Of a DNA stretch of 64,000 nt, positions 1 through 7,731 are shown piece by piece (positions within the stretch are counted from its first letter, which is position 1; the number at the start of each line of letters is the position of its first letter). A model generated the notes under the pieces. It did no database searches, had not been told where the DNA came from, and saw only the letters and a program-made list of their open reading frames with translations. This DNA comes from Hahella chejuensis KCTC 2396 (GTDB lineage: Bacteria; Pseudomonadota; Gammaproteobacteria; Pseudomonadales; Oleiphilaceae): positions 6,226,001-6,290,000 of the forward strand of contig NC_007645.1 in the NCBI RefSeq assembly GCF_000012985.1, in the 5' to 3' direction. The translations under genes and the position numbers were made by a program.

Positions 1-1150
1 GCGGCTTGCCCCAGAACGGCTGCTCCAGCAAGCCGGACAACGTTACTTTCTTGCGCTGCAGATCAGCGCCTTCACAGATTTGCTGTAGTAAATAGTGGAG
101 ATCAATATTAACGGGGTTCTCATGCACCGTAGTGTCTTTGACGCACTGCAATGCGCCGTGCACCATGTGATCCAGGTCTTCCAGATCCTGTATGAATTTG
201 CCCCGTTGGGCGTCGTCATCCAGCATTTCCGCGCGCAAACGCAGACGGGTGATCGGCGTTTTCAGATCGTGGGAGATAGCGGAAAACAGCGTTTCCCGAT
301 CCTGAATATAACGTTGAATGCGCTCCTGCATGGAGTTGAAGGTGCGCGCCGCCGCTACCACTTCTGTACTGCCCTCTTCCGGCAGCGGGGGACGCTCGAT
401 GTCCTTGCCCAACTCATCCGCAGCCCGCGACAGCAATTTCAACGGACGGGTCAGCCAACGCACCACCACAAACAGCGACAACACCACCAGAATCACCGTG
501 ATGCCCATGAACCATAGGCGCTCAGCAGGAAGATAGTCGCCTTCGATAAGACCATCCGGGGTAGGCAGCAATGTCGCCAGATACAACCATTCATCTTTTT
601 CCAAACCTATCTGCACCACTAAGATCGGCGTTTTCTGGGGGTGCAACAGCAGACTGTGATGTCCCCATCCCGGCGGTAGATCCAGCAGCCGGATGTCGTT
701 GTTAAAAACACGCAGCGACTCAGCGAAAGAAAACTCGGAAATGATCTCCACCTGACGGCCCAGCTCCCGCTGCAGCACGGAGTCCACCTCCTCCAGCACC
801 CAGCGCTTCAAGTCAGTATCCGGCGTCGGACTGATATTGATGAGTTCGCTGTTAAAGGTGACGAAAAAGCGCGAGCCGCCCATGCGCCGCAACTGATCCA
901 GTACGATATGACGGTATTCCACCGGTAAGGATTTAAAGAAGCGAACAGTAGAGGCGATACTGAACGCCAGGTGATTGGACATGCTCAGCACGTTTTCCTG
1001 ATTACGGGTTTTAATCTGCGCCACCCAGATCAGGCTGGACAGGGCTTGCGCCGCCAGTACGGCGATAACCAGGACAATCACCATGCGCGATAATAAAGAC
1101 CTTGGGACCAGACGCGTCAGCCCCCGACGGGCGCCTCGCTTAATCCCCAT
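1..1150 (-). CDS. Sensor histidine kinase (C-terminus beyond window)
   Basis: This reading frame is open to the left edge, so about 383 residues are visible and the ATP-binding domain is missing. It starts at ATG 1150, overlapping the last 11 bases of the response-regulator gene, which implies translational coupling. Two membrane segments are visible (about residues 22-42 and 209-229) flanking a periplasmic domain, followed by a HAMP-like region and an H-box reading FSAISHDLKTPITRLRLR with the phosphoacceptor His near residue 294. This is the EnvZ/RstB-type arrangement. The stimulus cannot be read from the sequence. Confident as a membrane histidine kinase partnered with the OmpR-type regulator beside it. 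Confidence 0.9.
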   Translation of the reverse strand, partial: MGIKRGARRGLTRLVPRSLLSRMVIVLVIAVLAAQALSSLIWVAQIKTRNQENVLSMSNHLAFSIASTVRFFKSLPVEYRHIVLDQLRRMGGSRFFVTFNSELINISPTPDTDLKRWVLEEVDSVLQRELGRQVEIISEFSFAESLRVFNNDIRLLDLPPGWGHHSLLLHPQKTPILVVQIGLEKDEWLYLATLLPTPDGLIEGDYLPAERLWFMGITVILVVLSLFVVVRWLTRPLKLLSRAADELGKDIERPPLPEEGSTEVVAAARTFNSMQERIQRYIQDRETLFSAISHDLKTPITRLRLRAEMLDDDAQRGKFIQDLEDLDHMVHGALQCVKDTTVHENPVNIDLHYLLQQICEGADLQRKKVTLSGLLEQPFWGKP

Positions 1151-1868
1151 ATTCGCGCTCAACCGGAACCGCTAAGACATAGCCGGAGCCGCGCACGGTT
1201 TTGATCAAGGTGGGATTCTTGGCGTCGTCGCCCAAACGCTGGCGTAATCGACTCATATGTACGTCGATGCTACGGTCCAGCGGAGAACATTCGCGCCCGT
1301 GCAACACGTCGGATATTTCATCCCGGCTTAACACTTCATTGCCCTTTTCCAGAAACAGACACAATAAAGTGTAGTCGGCGCCGCTAATGGCGCTCTTATC
1401 GCCGTTAGGCTGCACCAGCATGCGGGACGTGGTGTCCAGAACCAGATTGCCGAAACGATAGATCTTAGGTTGCCCGGAAGGCGCGCTCTGTTTGGGCTGC
1501 ACCCGGCGCAGAATCGCCTTCATCCGCGCCAGTAACTCGCGAGGATTGAAGGGTTTGGCGATATAATCGTCAGCCCCCATTTCCAGACCGACGATACGAT
1601 CCGTGTCATCCGCATTCGCGGTCAACATAATGATGGGAACAGTGGACGACTTGCGCAGACGCTGGCAGATAGTGAAACCATCGTCGCCAGGCAGCATGAT
1701 GTCCAGAATAATCAGATCCGGCGTCACACCCTCCAGCAGTTTGAACAGCGTTTCGCCATCCTCAGCCGGAGATACGTCAAAACCATTTTTGGAAAGATAC
1801 TGGCTCAGCAATTGCCGAATTTCCAAATCGTCGTCCACAACGACTATATGCTTGTTTTTGTGGGTCAT
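1140..1868 (-). CDS. OmpR-family response regulator
   Basis: A 242-residue two-component regulator. The N-terminal receiver domain shows the acidic pocket (VVVDDD, residues 9-14), the phosphoacceptor Asp56 in LILDIMLPGDDG, the Thr of MLTANADD and the Lys of AKPF. A C-terminal winged helix of the OmpR type follows (about residues 135-235, ending RGSGYVL). It is the first gene of a two-gene operon with the histidine kinase, which starts inside its last codons. A divergent gene starts about 180 bp away. It resembles OmpR/RstA-type regulators, but the specific system is not identifiable, so no symbol is given. Confidence 0.93.
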   Translation of the reverse strand: MTHKNKHIVVVDDDLEIRQLLSQYLSKNGFDVSPAEDGETLFKLLEGVTPDLIILDIMLPGDDGFTICQRLRKSSTVPIIMLTANADDTDRIVGLEMGADDYIAKPFNPRELLARMKAILRRVQPKQSAPSGQPKIYRFGNLVLDTTSRMLVQPNGDKSAISGADYTLLCLFLEKGNEVLSRDEISDVLHGRECSPLDRSIDVHMSRLRQRLGDDAKNPTLIKTVRGSGYVLAVPVEREYGD

Positions 1869-2000
1869 CGCTGCTTAAAACTTAACCTCGTAAACTGTGC
1901 GCGATCATAACACAAAATTATCTCCGTCCCAGTTGTGATTGTACTTCTGTCGCATGCTTCGGTTGCGGACAGTCATTACTCACTTTTTGGCCATAATCTG

Positions 2001-2006
2001 TATAAT
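2001..2006 (+). promoter_or_regulatory. Probable -10 box of the TRIC gene
   Basis: A perfect TATAAT lies about 40 bases upstream of the TRIC-family start codon, in the gap divergent from the response regulator. No clear -35 hexamer is present at the expected spacing, so this is a partial promoter call. Confidence 0.5.
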
Positions 2007-2046
2007 TCGCGCACTTTTCGTCAAACCAGCCCTTTGCGGAGCTTCC

Positions 2047-2679
2047 ATGTACGTGTTTCTGGATTTCTTTGGTATTGCTGTATTCGCCATCTCCGGCGCG
2101 CTTGTCGCCGGACATAAGAAACTGGACGTTTTCGGCGTGCTTGTGGTCGCCCTGGTAACCTGTCTCGGCGGCGGCACCCTGCGCGATCTGGTGTTGAACG
2201 CTCACCCCGTCGTGTGGATAGCCAACACCACCTATCTGGGCGTGGGCATTATCTCCGCCCTCGCCACTTTCGTGCTGGTCCGGCTCAAACGCACCCCCTT
2301 GCACATGTTGGAAGTCTGCGACGCCATAGGTCTGGCCTTTTTTACTATCGCCGGTACGCAAAAAGCGCAGGCGCTGGGCCACAGCTTTGAGATTTGTTTG
2401 CTGATGGGCATCATGACCGGGGTCGCCGGCGGCGTCCTACGGGATATTATATGCAATGAGATCCCACTGATTTTTCATCGCGAGATTTACGCGACCCCGG
2501 CGATCGCCGGATCTTTTCTATATCTGACACTGAGTTATTTCAATATTGATACAGACGTCGCCGCCTTGTCAGGCATGGCGGTCACTCTGGCGTCCCGTCT
2601 TGCAGGGGTGTACTTCAATATCAGTTTGCCCGCATTTCTCTTTTCTGAAGATGGAAAGGAAAGTCCCAAGCCGGACTAG
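2047..2679 (+). CDS. TRIC/UPF0126-family membrane channel (YicG-like)
   Basis: A 210-residue inner-membrane protein made of two similar halves. Each contains a glycine-rich GGGTLRD or GGVLRDI motif, the hallmark of the bacterial trimeric intracellular cation channel (TRIC, formerly UPF0126) family. About seven hydrophobic segments are visible. I chose ATG 2047 because the hydrophobic N-terminus MYVFLDFFGIAV matches family starts and a GCGGAG-like ribosome site precedes it. A longer in-frame start at 1939 would lie upstream of the TATAAT box. The family is thought to conduct K+ or other cations; the actual substrate is unknown. It stands alone between a divergent regulator and a LysE-type gene. 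Confidence 0.85.
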   Translation: MYVFLDFFGIAVFAISGALVAGHKKLDVFGVLVVALVTCLGGGTLRDLVLNAHPVVWIANTTYLGVGIISALATFVLVRLKRTPLHMLEVCDAIGLAFFTIAGTQKAQALGHSFEICLLMGIMTGVAGGVLRDIICNEIPLIFHREIYATPAIAGSFLYLTLSYFNIDTDVAALSGMAVTLASRLAGVYFNISLPAFLFSEDGKESPKPD

Positions 2680-2779
2680 ATGGGCCGCTTTAGCTGTGAG
2701 AAAGGCTTGAATCCGCCGCTTCAGCGTACGATTATGCCTTTCTGACCGCCAGCGCATTAACTATCCAAGGAGTATGCCC

Positions 2780-3415
2780 ATGCATGAGTACTGGACCGAG
2801 TTTCTTACAGTCGCCCTCGCCCACCTTCTCGCCGTCGCCAGCCCCGGACCGGATTTCGCCGTGGTAATGCGCCAGAGTCTGTGCCGCGGACTGAAGCCCG
2901 CGTTGTGGACCAGTACAGGCATTGGAGCAGGCATACTTCTGCACATCACCTATTCATTATTAGGTATTGGACTACTGATATCGCAGTCCGTCGTCGCATT
3001 CAACGTATTAAAGTGGATCGGGGCCGCCTATCTAATCTGGGTAGGATTTCAGTGCCTGCGCGCCAAACCCCAGCCTCTTTCTGACGAGCCTCTGCAACAA
3101 ACGTTGCCTAAAGAGACCGCCTGGCAGGCGTTTCGTCTGGGCTTTCTGACCAATGTGCTTAACCCCAAAGCCACTCTGTTCTTTGTCGCCCTGTTCTCGG
3201 TCCTGATCAGCCCTGAAACGCCCAAATGGATACAAGGCGTCTACGGCGGCTGGATGTTCATAGCGACCACTCTGTGGTTCTGCGGATTCAGCTTTTTCCT
3301 CTCGGGAGAGCGCGTACGCCGCGTTTTCCAACGTTTCTCACATTGGATCGAGCGGGTAATGGGAGTAGTGTTATTCGGCTTGGCCGCCCGGCTGTTCGCG
3401 GCGACACGAGATTAA
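2780..3415 (+). CDS. LysE/RhtB-family amino-acid exporter
   Basis: A 211-residue inner-membrane protein with about six hydrophobic segments and the LysE-family N-terminal signature (ASPGPDFAVVMRQSL, near residues 20-34), then GAAYLIWVG and a mid-protein NPKATLFFVALF motif. The family exports amino acids or related metabolites by proton antiport. An earlier ATG sits two bases after AAGGAG (2767-2772). The ATG at 2780 has ideal seven-base spacing and is preferred. Substrate is unknown. The gene converges with the DAHP synthase gene, and two hairpins lie between them. Confidence 0.9.
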   Translation: MHEYWTEFLTVALAHLLAVASPGPDFAVVMRQSLCRGLKPALWTSTGIGAGILLHITYSLLGIGLLISQSVVAFNVLKWIGAAYLIWVGFQCLRAKPQPLSDEPLQQTLPKETAWQAFRLGFLTNVLNPKATLFFVALFSVLISPETPKWIQGVYGGWMFIATTLWFCGFSFFLSGERVRRVFQRFSHWIERVMGVVLFGLAARLFAATRD

Positions 3416-3457
3416 GAAGTTCGGCTAAACAATACAGGGGCCGCAGTGAAGGAATGT

Positions 3458-3510
3458 GAGAGGCGAGCGGGATATCTCGCCCCTCTCGTTTCAGCTCTCG
3501 CATTGAGAGC
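3458..3510. other. Two hairpins in the convergent gap
   Basis: Between the convergent lysE-like and DAHP synthase genes lie two stems. The first pairs GAGAGG-CGAG (3458-3467) with CTCG and CCTCTC (3476-3487), with a two-base bulge. The second pairs GCTCTC (3494-3499) with GAGAGC (3505-3510). Neither is followed by a good U-tract on either strand, so they may end transcription poorly or act as 3-prime stabilisers. Confidence 0.4.
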
Positions 3511-3537
3511 CGAATCGAACACAGAATTTTCCGGCTA

Positions 3538-4662
3538 TTACTTCGCAGGCAGCTGTTCGTACAAATCGGACAACAAACGCTCCGTTTCCCCCCAGCCTAT
3601 GCATCCATCAGTAATCGAAACGCCGTATTGCAACGGTCTGTCTGGATGCACCTTCTGATTGCCTTCCTGCAGATAACTTTCCAGCATGACGCCCATGATC
3701 GTGGAGCTGCCTGTTTTAAGCTGACGCACCACTTCATTCAGCACTTTGGATTGATTGCGGAAGTCCTTTCGGCTGTTATCGTGGCTGCAGTCGACCATCA
3801 GGCGCACTGGCAGGCCGTGTTTTTCCAGCGCTTCGCTGTATTCTCTAACGCTGCCTTCATCGTAATTGGGGTTGCCTCTACCACCGCGTAGCACTAAGTG
3901 AACGTGAGGGTTGCCGAGGGTTTTGCGCATTTGGGGACGTCCGCAGGTGGACAAGGTGGGGTAACAGTGAGGGGAGCGGCTGGACTGCATGGCTTGTATC
4001 GCCACTTCCACTCCGCCGTCCGTCCCGTTCTTGAATCCGACTGCGGAGGTCAGGCCGCTGGCCATCTCTCTGTGCAATTGACTCTCTGTGGTGCGAGCGC
4101 CAATCGCCGTCCAGGACACCAAGTCCTGCAGGTAGTCCGAGACTATAGGACTCAACGCTTCCGTCGCCAGGGGCAGGCCAAGATGAGCCAACTCGACCAT
4201 CAGCCTTCTGGCCTTGTCCAAACCGTAGGCCATGTGGTGAGAGCCATCTAATAGAGGGTCGTACACCAAACCTTTCCAGCCAACGGTAGTACGGGGCTTT
4301 TCTACGTATGCGCGCATAACGATTTGCATGCGGTCATCCAATTGCGGCTTCAGTTCCGCCAAGCGACGACCGTACTCCAACACGCCATCGGTGTCGTGTA
4401 CGGAGCAAGGGCCGACAACGACCAACAAACGCGGATCATCGCCGTGCACAATATTGTTGATGGCTGTGCGCGCATTCTCCAGCTGAGTAGCCAGATACGC
4501 GTTAACGGGGTAGCGGTGCCGAAGTTGATTGGCGGAGGGCAGGATATCGCCCATCGGCTGTATTGGTGGCTCCATATGTTTCAATGTCTCGTCGATAACT
4601 GCTCTTGCCTTGATTCCCATCGACTTTACGCCGGATTCTTTGACTGTCGCTGCCTGGTTCAT
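3538..4662 (-). CDS. aroG: DAHP synthase, class I (AroF/AroG/AroH type)
   Basis: 3-Deoxy-7-phosphoheptulonate synthase condenses phosphoenolpyruvate and erythrose 4-phosphate, the first step of aromatic amino-acid synthesis. The sequence follows E. coli AroG closely: LLVVVGPCSVHD, EKPRTTVGWKGL, the GARTTESQ motif, GFKNGTDG, the metal-binding DCSHDNS and the C-terminal SITDGCIGW. I start it at ATG 4662 (374 residues) because GGGAG lies eight bases upstream; a start at 4695 has no ribosome site. The family usually has about 350 residues, so the N-terminus is slightly long. The symbol aroG stands for the isozyme family; which aromatic inhibits it cannot be read. A leader peptide rich in Phe, Tyr and Trp plus a terminator lie upstream. 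Confidence 0.93.
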   Translation of the reverse strand: MNQAATVKESGVKSMGIKARAVIDETLKHMEPPIQPMGDILPSANQLRHRYPVNAYLATQLENARTAINNIVHGDDPRLLVVVGPCSVHDTDGVLEYGRRLAELKPQLDDRMQIVMRAYVEKPRTTVGWKGLVYDPLLDGSHHMAYGLDKARRLMVELAHLGLPLATEALSPIVSDYLQDLVSWTAIGARTTESQLHREMASGLTSAVGFKNGTDGGVEVAIQAMQSSRSPHCYPTLSTCGRPQMRKTLGNPHVHLVLRGGRGNPNYDEGSVREYSEALEKHGLPVRLMVDCSHDNSRKDFRNQSKVLNEVVRQLKTGSSTIMGVMLESYLQEGNQKVHPDRPLQYGVSITDGCIGWGETERLLSDLYEQLPAK

Positions 4663-4933
4663 TGGTTCTCTCCCGATATTACTCTGTGTCTGCATTCGAT
4701 TCGTAAGTTAGTGATTCAGTTTAAAATCAATAACTAAATCGAGACTGACACCACCATCTAGGCAGAAAGCGACCGCACACATCACTATGTTGAAGCGCCG
4801 GCGCCGGTTCCCTGTCCTCATTAGTATACGACTGATTACCCATCATGACCTTACCCTGTTGATTACCTGTTTGCTTCAATTCAACTGCCAACGACACCTT
4901 GTTGATTCGCAGCTTCCGGTCTCGCGAGGGTAT

Positions 4934-4968
4934 AAAAAAAGCCCCGGAGACATTTGCCTTCGGAGCTT
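4934..4968 (-). terminator. Attenuator terminator upstream of the DAHP synthase gene
   Basis: Read on the minus strand, AAGCTCCGAAGGC (4956-4968) pairs, with two wobbles and one mismatch, with GTCTCCGGGGCTT (from 4951 down to 4939), followed by a run of seven T (4940-4934). This is a Rho-independent terminator. It lies about 270 bases before the DAHP synthase start and about 70 bases after the end of an aromatic-rich leader ORF, in the position of an attenuator. Confidence 0.75.
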
Positions 4969-5013
4969 CTTTGAGAGTTCTTCCGGAAGGCAGTTTCGTT
5001 AAACGCGCCTTCC
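4956..5013 (-). promoter_or_regulatory. Competing stems of the attenuator
   Basis: On the minus strand GGAAGGC (5013-5007) pairs perfectly with GCCTTCC (4991-4985), giving a stem of seven pairs. The same GCCTTCC segment can instead pair with the GAAGGC (4961-4956) arm of the terminator, extended by GGA/TCC with one bulged base. Thus the upstream stem, the alternative stem and the terminator stem are mutually exclusive, the 1-2-3-4 pattern of ribosome-controlled attenuators. The first arm is about 27 bases past the leader stop codon, so the exact coupling to ribosome position is not obvious. Confidence 0.6.
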
Positions 5014-5039
5014 TGTAAACCTATGTATGCGGGGGCTCG

Positions 5040-5159
5040 TTAACGATGGTTATAAAAATAAAACCAAAAATGCCAACCGCTAAAATACGCACGAACGCCA
5101 GCAATCGCTGCATTGCTGGAGAAAGATTTGAAAATGTTGAGAGTGTTGTGCGTATTCAT
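5040..5159 (-). CDS. Leader peptide rich in Phe/Tyr/Trp codons
   Basis: A 39-codon ORF (ATG 5159, TAA 5042-5040) too short for usual gene callers. It begins MNTHNTLNIFKSF and ends YFSGWHFWFYFYNHR: nine of the twelve residues 25-36 are Phe, Tyr or Trp. It sits just upstream of competing stems and a U-tract terminator, and in front of the DAHP synthase gene. It therefore fits a leader peptide on which ribosomes stall when any aromatic aminoacyl-tRNA runs short. A possible promoter (TTGCTT, 18-base spacer, TAGTAT) would put the transcript start almost at the ATG, so translation could be leaderless; no clear ribosome site is seen. The composition is direct observation and the role is inference. 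Confidence 0.75.
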   Translation of the reverse strand: MNTHNTLNIFKSFSSNAAIAGVRAYFSGWHFWFYFYNHR

Positions 5160-5249
5160 GGATTAGATACTAACCTGCGGTTTTAACAAAAAGCAACTGC
5201 AAACGGGAAAAAAATTCGGCTGCCTCAGGCATGCTTCATTTTCTATGCC

Positions 5250-5909
5250 TTACACCACCTGTCCCAGCTGTCTCAACTTTTTCTTCAATGCGTCGTTTTC
5301 TTCCTGCAGCGCCTCCAAGCGCACCTCCAAATCCGTTATTTTCGCCTTGTAGGCGGAGATGCTGCCGGAGTCAGAAGGGGCCGCCGTCTCGACTGGTTCT
5401 ATGTCGCTGCTGAACATATGCATATAGCGCGACTCTCTCTTGCCCGGCTCGCGCGGCAGCATTACGACCAATGGTCCCAGCTTGTGTTCGAGCAGCCGCT
5501 TCAGCGTCGACTCCGTCGCCTGGACATCAGAGAACTCAGCCATTCTGCTCGCGCGTGAGCGCAGCTCTCCCGGCGTTTGCGGACCCCGTAGCAGTAGCTC
5601 GCATACAACGGCCACTTGCTGCGCATCCAGCTTTAGTTCGCCAAACTCCGTGTTGCAAAAGCGATGGTGATACTTCTCCACCCTGCTTCCATAACTACTG
5701 CCTTTAACCAGATCCTTACGTTGCAGCGCTTCCAGGGTTTGACGGACAGTCGCCTCATCCAGCTCCAGTACCGGATGGCGATTGCTTTTCTGGTTACAGG
5801 CGTTCACCAACGCATTCAATGACAACGGATATTGATCCGGCGTCGTGATTTCTTTCTCCAGCAACACCCCGACTACACGGGTTTCATAAAGCGTCAGATC
5901 TTTTTTCAT
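5250..5909 (-). CDS. yceH: YceH family protein (DUF480/UPF0502)
   Basis: A 219-residue protein of the conserved YceH family, recognisable by LTLYETRVVGVLLEKEITTP at the start, NALVNACNQKSNR, the VLVxELLLRGPQTPGELRxR-type segment and a C-terminal coiled-coil (about residues 185-215). The fold is two winged helices, suggesting nucleic-acid or regulatory binding, but no function is established. I start it at ATG 5909, eight bases after AAGGAG; the GTG at 5918 overlaps that site. It follows the J-domain gene by 40 bases and is likely the last gene of a vWA/J-domain/yceH transcript. Confidence 0.88.
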   Translation of the reverse strand: MKKDLTLYETRVVGVLLEKEITTPDQYPLSLNALVNACNQKSNRHPVLELDEATVRQTLEALQRKDLVKGSSYGSRVEKYHHRFCNTEFGELKLDAQQVAVVCELLLRGPQTPGELRSRASRMAEFSDVQATESTLKRLLEHKLGPLVVMLPREPGKRESRYMHMFSSDIEPVETAAPSDSGSISAYKAKITDLEVRLEALQEENDALKKKLRQLGQVV

Positions 5910-5949
5910 TTTCCCCACTCCTTACCCGTTACCGACTACTGATTTCATA

Positions 5950-6702
5950 TTATTGGTATCCCTGGCTGCGTAGATGGTCCAGTAGAATGCGTTTGGCTTC
6001 GTTGATTTTCGCCGCCAGATAATTACTGCCGCCGCGATCGGGATGAAACTTTTGCATCAGACGGCGATGCGCCTCCACGACCTCGTCTTCATTCAAGTCC
6101 CGATCCGTCAGGCCAAGCACATCTTTGGCGTCAGCCAGCGTCATGGCCTCGTCATGCGCCGCTACGTTATCCACATCGTCCACAGAGAATTGGGTGCGCC
6201 AGTGCACGCCATACTCGCGCTCAAAATAGGTTTCCAATAGCTCAATAGAGTCTTGATAGTCCCTCACTGCAGATCGATAAAGGCTAGCCAGGCTGGCGAC
6301 ATCCATCGCCTGTAGATTTTGCCCGGAATAACCTCCCGCCAGCACCTCGCCATCCATCTTGCCGCTGCGATGATCCAAGGTCATTCTCAATAAACTGGTT
6401 TCAATACTGGATTGTCCTCCCCCTCCGATGGCGGCCTCACGGCCTGCATTGAACAGTTTGCGCAGTAGCGGCAGCCACTGCAGAAGAGCAGGGAGTCGTT
6501 TAAACAGCAGCAGAAACGCGGCGAACAAGGCTGCGATGATATTGAGCCTGCCGGTCACCACCAGCAACAGGACAACAGCGCCGCCAACGCCCAAGGCGAG
6601 ATAGGTCAGATTTTTCTTTCTTTTTTCCGGTGGAGCCTGAAATACATGCTGCAGCAACCAGAAAAAAATTAACGCCAGCAAGAACCCCAATATCAGTTGC
6701 AC
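5950..6702 (-). CDS. Membrane-anchored J-domain protein
   Basis: A 250-residue protein starting at GTG 6702, seven bases after AAGGA. The N-terminus has membrane segments at about residues 2-20, 34-52 and 54-68. A middle region of unknown function follows. The C-terminus (about residues 190-250) is a J-domain with LMQKFHPDRGG, so the essential HPD tripeptide is intact. The J-domain at the C-terminal end after membrane helices recalls TIM14/Pam18-like proteins and suggests recruitment of DnaK to the membrane. The partner is unknown. It lies 27 bases after the vWA-domain gene and 40 bases before yceH. Confidence 0.8.
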   Translation of the reverse strand: MQLILGFLLALIFFWLLQHVFQAPPEKRKKNLTYLALGVGGAVVLLLVVTGRLNIIAALFAAFLLLFKRLPALLQWLPLLRKLFNAGREAAIGGGGQSSIETSLLRMTLDHRSGKMDGEVLAGGYSGQNLQAMDVASLASLYRSAVRDYQDSIELLETYFEREYGVHWRTQFSVDDVDNVAAHDEAMTLADAKDVLGLTDRDLNEDEVVEAHRRLMQKFHPDRGGSNYLAAKINEAKRILLDHLRSQGYQ

Positions 6703-6729
6703 TTCTCTTTCCTTATTGTCGCCGCCATG

Positions 6730-7464
6730 TCAGGGCGTTTTGGTATTTATCTTCGGCCCGGGAAGTTGTCGTCTTAACTCCAGCAAACGAGGGCCGCCTC
6801 GACGACTGTATGCCTCCAGCGCAGGCAGACCGCCGCGCGCATACTCAGCAACCGCCCCGAGCAGTTCCTTTAGCTGTTCGGCGCTGCCTTCGTCAAATTG
6901 ACACCACGCGCCGCCGGAGAGTCTTGCGATGTCTTTGTATACAGCCTCCACGCCCGCATCATAACCTTCCTGGAACATAAAGACCGGCGCGCCGATAATG
7001 CCAAGCTCCCCTGCCTGTCTCAATAAAGCAGAGGCGTCTTCTTCCAGCGCATCGCCGACGAATACCAGCGCCTGAACTTTATGTTTCAAGGATTCTGACT
7101 TAGCGTGCGTCAGCACCCGACCTATCTGTGTTTGGCCCGCCATACAATATACGGAGGCCATCGCCCGCACCAAGGCATTTGCGTCAGTCACCCAGTCCGA
7201 GCAGTTAAATTCCCGAAAGCCGCGATAATAAACAAACTGTACCTGCAGCCCTTTCACATCGCCTGCGCTCAGAAACATCTCCGCCTGCAGTTGGCTCGCC
7301 TGATCCCAAAGCCGCTGACGGCTCATCGTGGCGTCAACGGCGAATATAAGGCGGCCGCCACCGGAAGAGGACGCCAAAGGCGTTGTTTTGACCTTTTGTA
7401 AAAAGTGCTGGATAGCTTGTTTGCTAGCCGGCGGCGCATTCGGTCTCGCTGGCGTTTTATTCAT
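6730..7464 (-). CDS. vWA-like domain protein
   Basis: A 244-residue soluble protein with no signal peptide. Residues about 38-180 look like a von Willebrand factor A fold: a first strand LIFAVDATMSR, where the usual metal-site DxSxS is replaced by DATMS, a later QTQIGRVL helix and ALVFVGDALEED. The altered motif may weaken metal binding. The C-terminus is basic and Pro/Arg rich. It heads the apparent operon with the J-domain protein and YceH. The association suggests a shared chaperone-like task, but this is inference from position only. Confidence 0.7.
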   Translation of the reverse strand: MNKTPARPNAPPASKQAIQHFLQKVKTTPLASSSGGGRLIFAVDATMSRQRLWDQASQLQAEMFLSAGDVKGLQVQFVYYRGFREFNCSDWVTDANALVRAMASVYCMAGQTQIGRVLTHAKSESLKHKVQALVFVGDALEEDASALLRQAGELGIIGAPVFMFQEGYDAGVEAVYKDIARLSGGAWCQFDEGSAEQLKELLGAVAEYARGGLPALEAYSRRGGPRLLELRRQLPGPKINTKTP

Positions 7465-7618
7465 ATCATTGCCTCCGCAAACCGATTCTCTGTTAAATAT
7501 ACTAAAAAATATTGTAGGTTAAGCGCTTAAGCGACGACGCCAACGGCAAAATTAATGTTATCGCGGACTACTCCCCCCACAAACTATTAGAAAACTGGGC
7601 GGGAAGTCCTTAGAGTAC

Positions 7619-7669
7619 ATGCTTTTCTTTTTCCAAACGTCAACGCTCCCGGCGACGCTTAAAGCCTGA
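7619..7669 (+). CDS. Possible Phe-rich leader mini-ORF before pheA
   Basis: A 16-codon ORF, MLFFFQTSTLPATLKA, with three consecutive Phe codons, lies about 210 bases before the prephenate dehydratase start. Its stop codon runs into GACGCC (7668-7673), which can pair with GGCGTC (7693-7698) followed by CTGCTTTT; GCCTGA (7664-7669) can alternatively pair with TCAGGC (7683-7688). This resembles a weak attenuator. The ribosome site is poor (AGAG three bases away) and the U-tract is short, so chance is a real alternative. Confidence 0.35.
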   Translation: MLFFFQTSTLPATLKA

Positions 7670-7731
7670 CGCCAGAGTCAGTTCAGGCACGCGGCGTCCT
7701 GCTTTTCGTCCGGCTCATACTGATATGGCAA

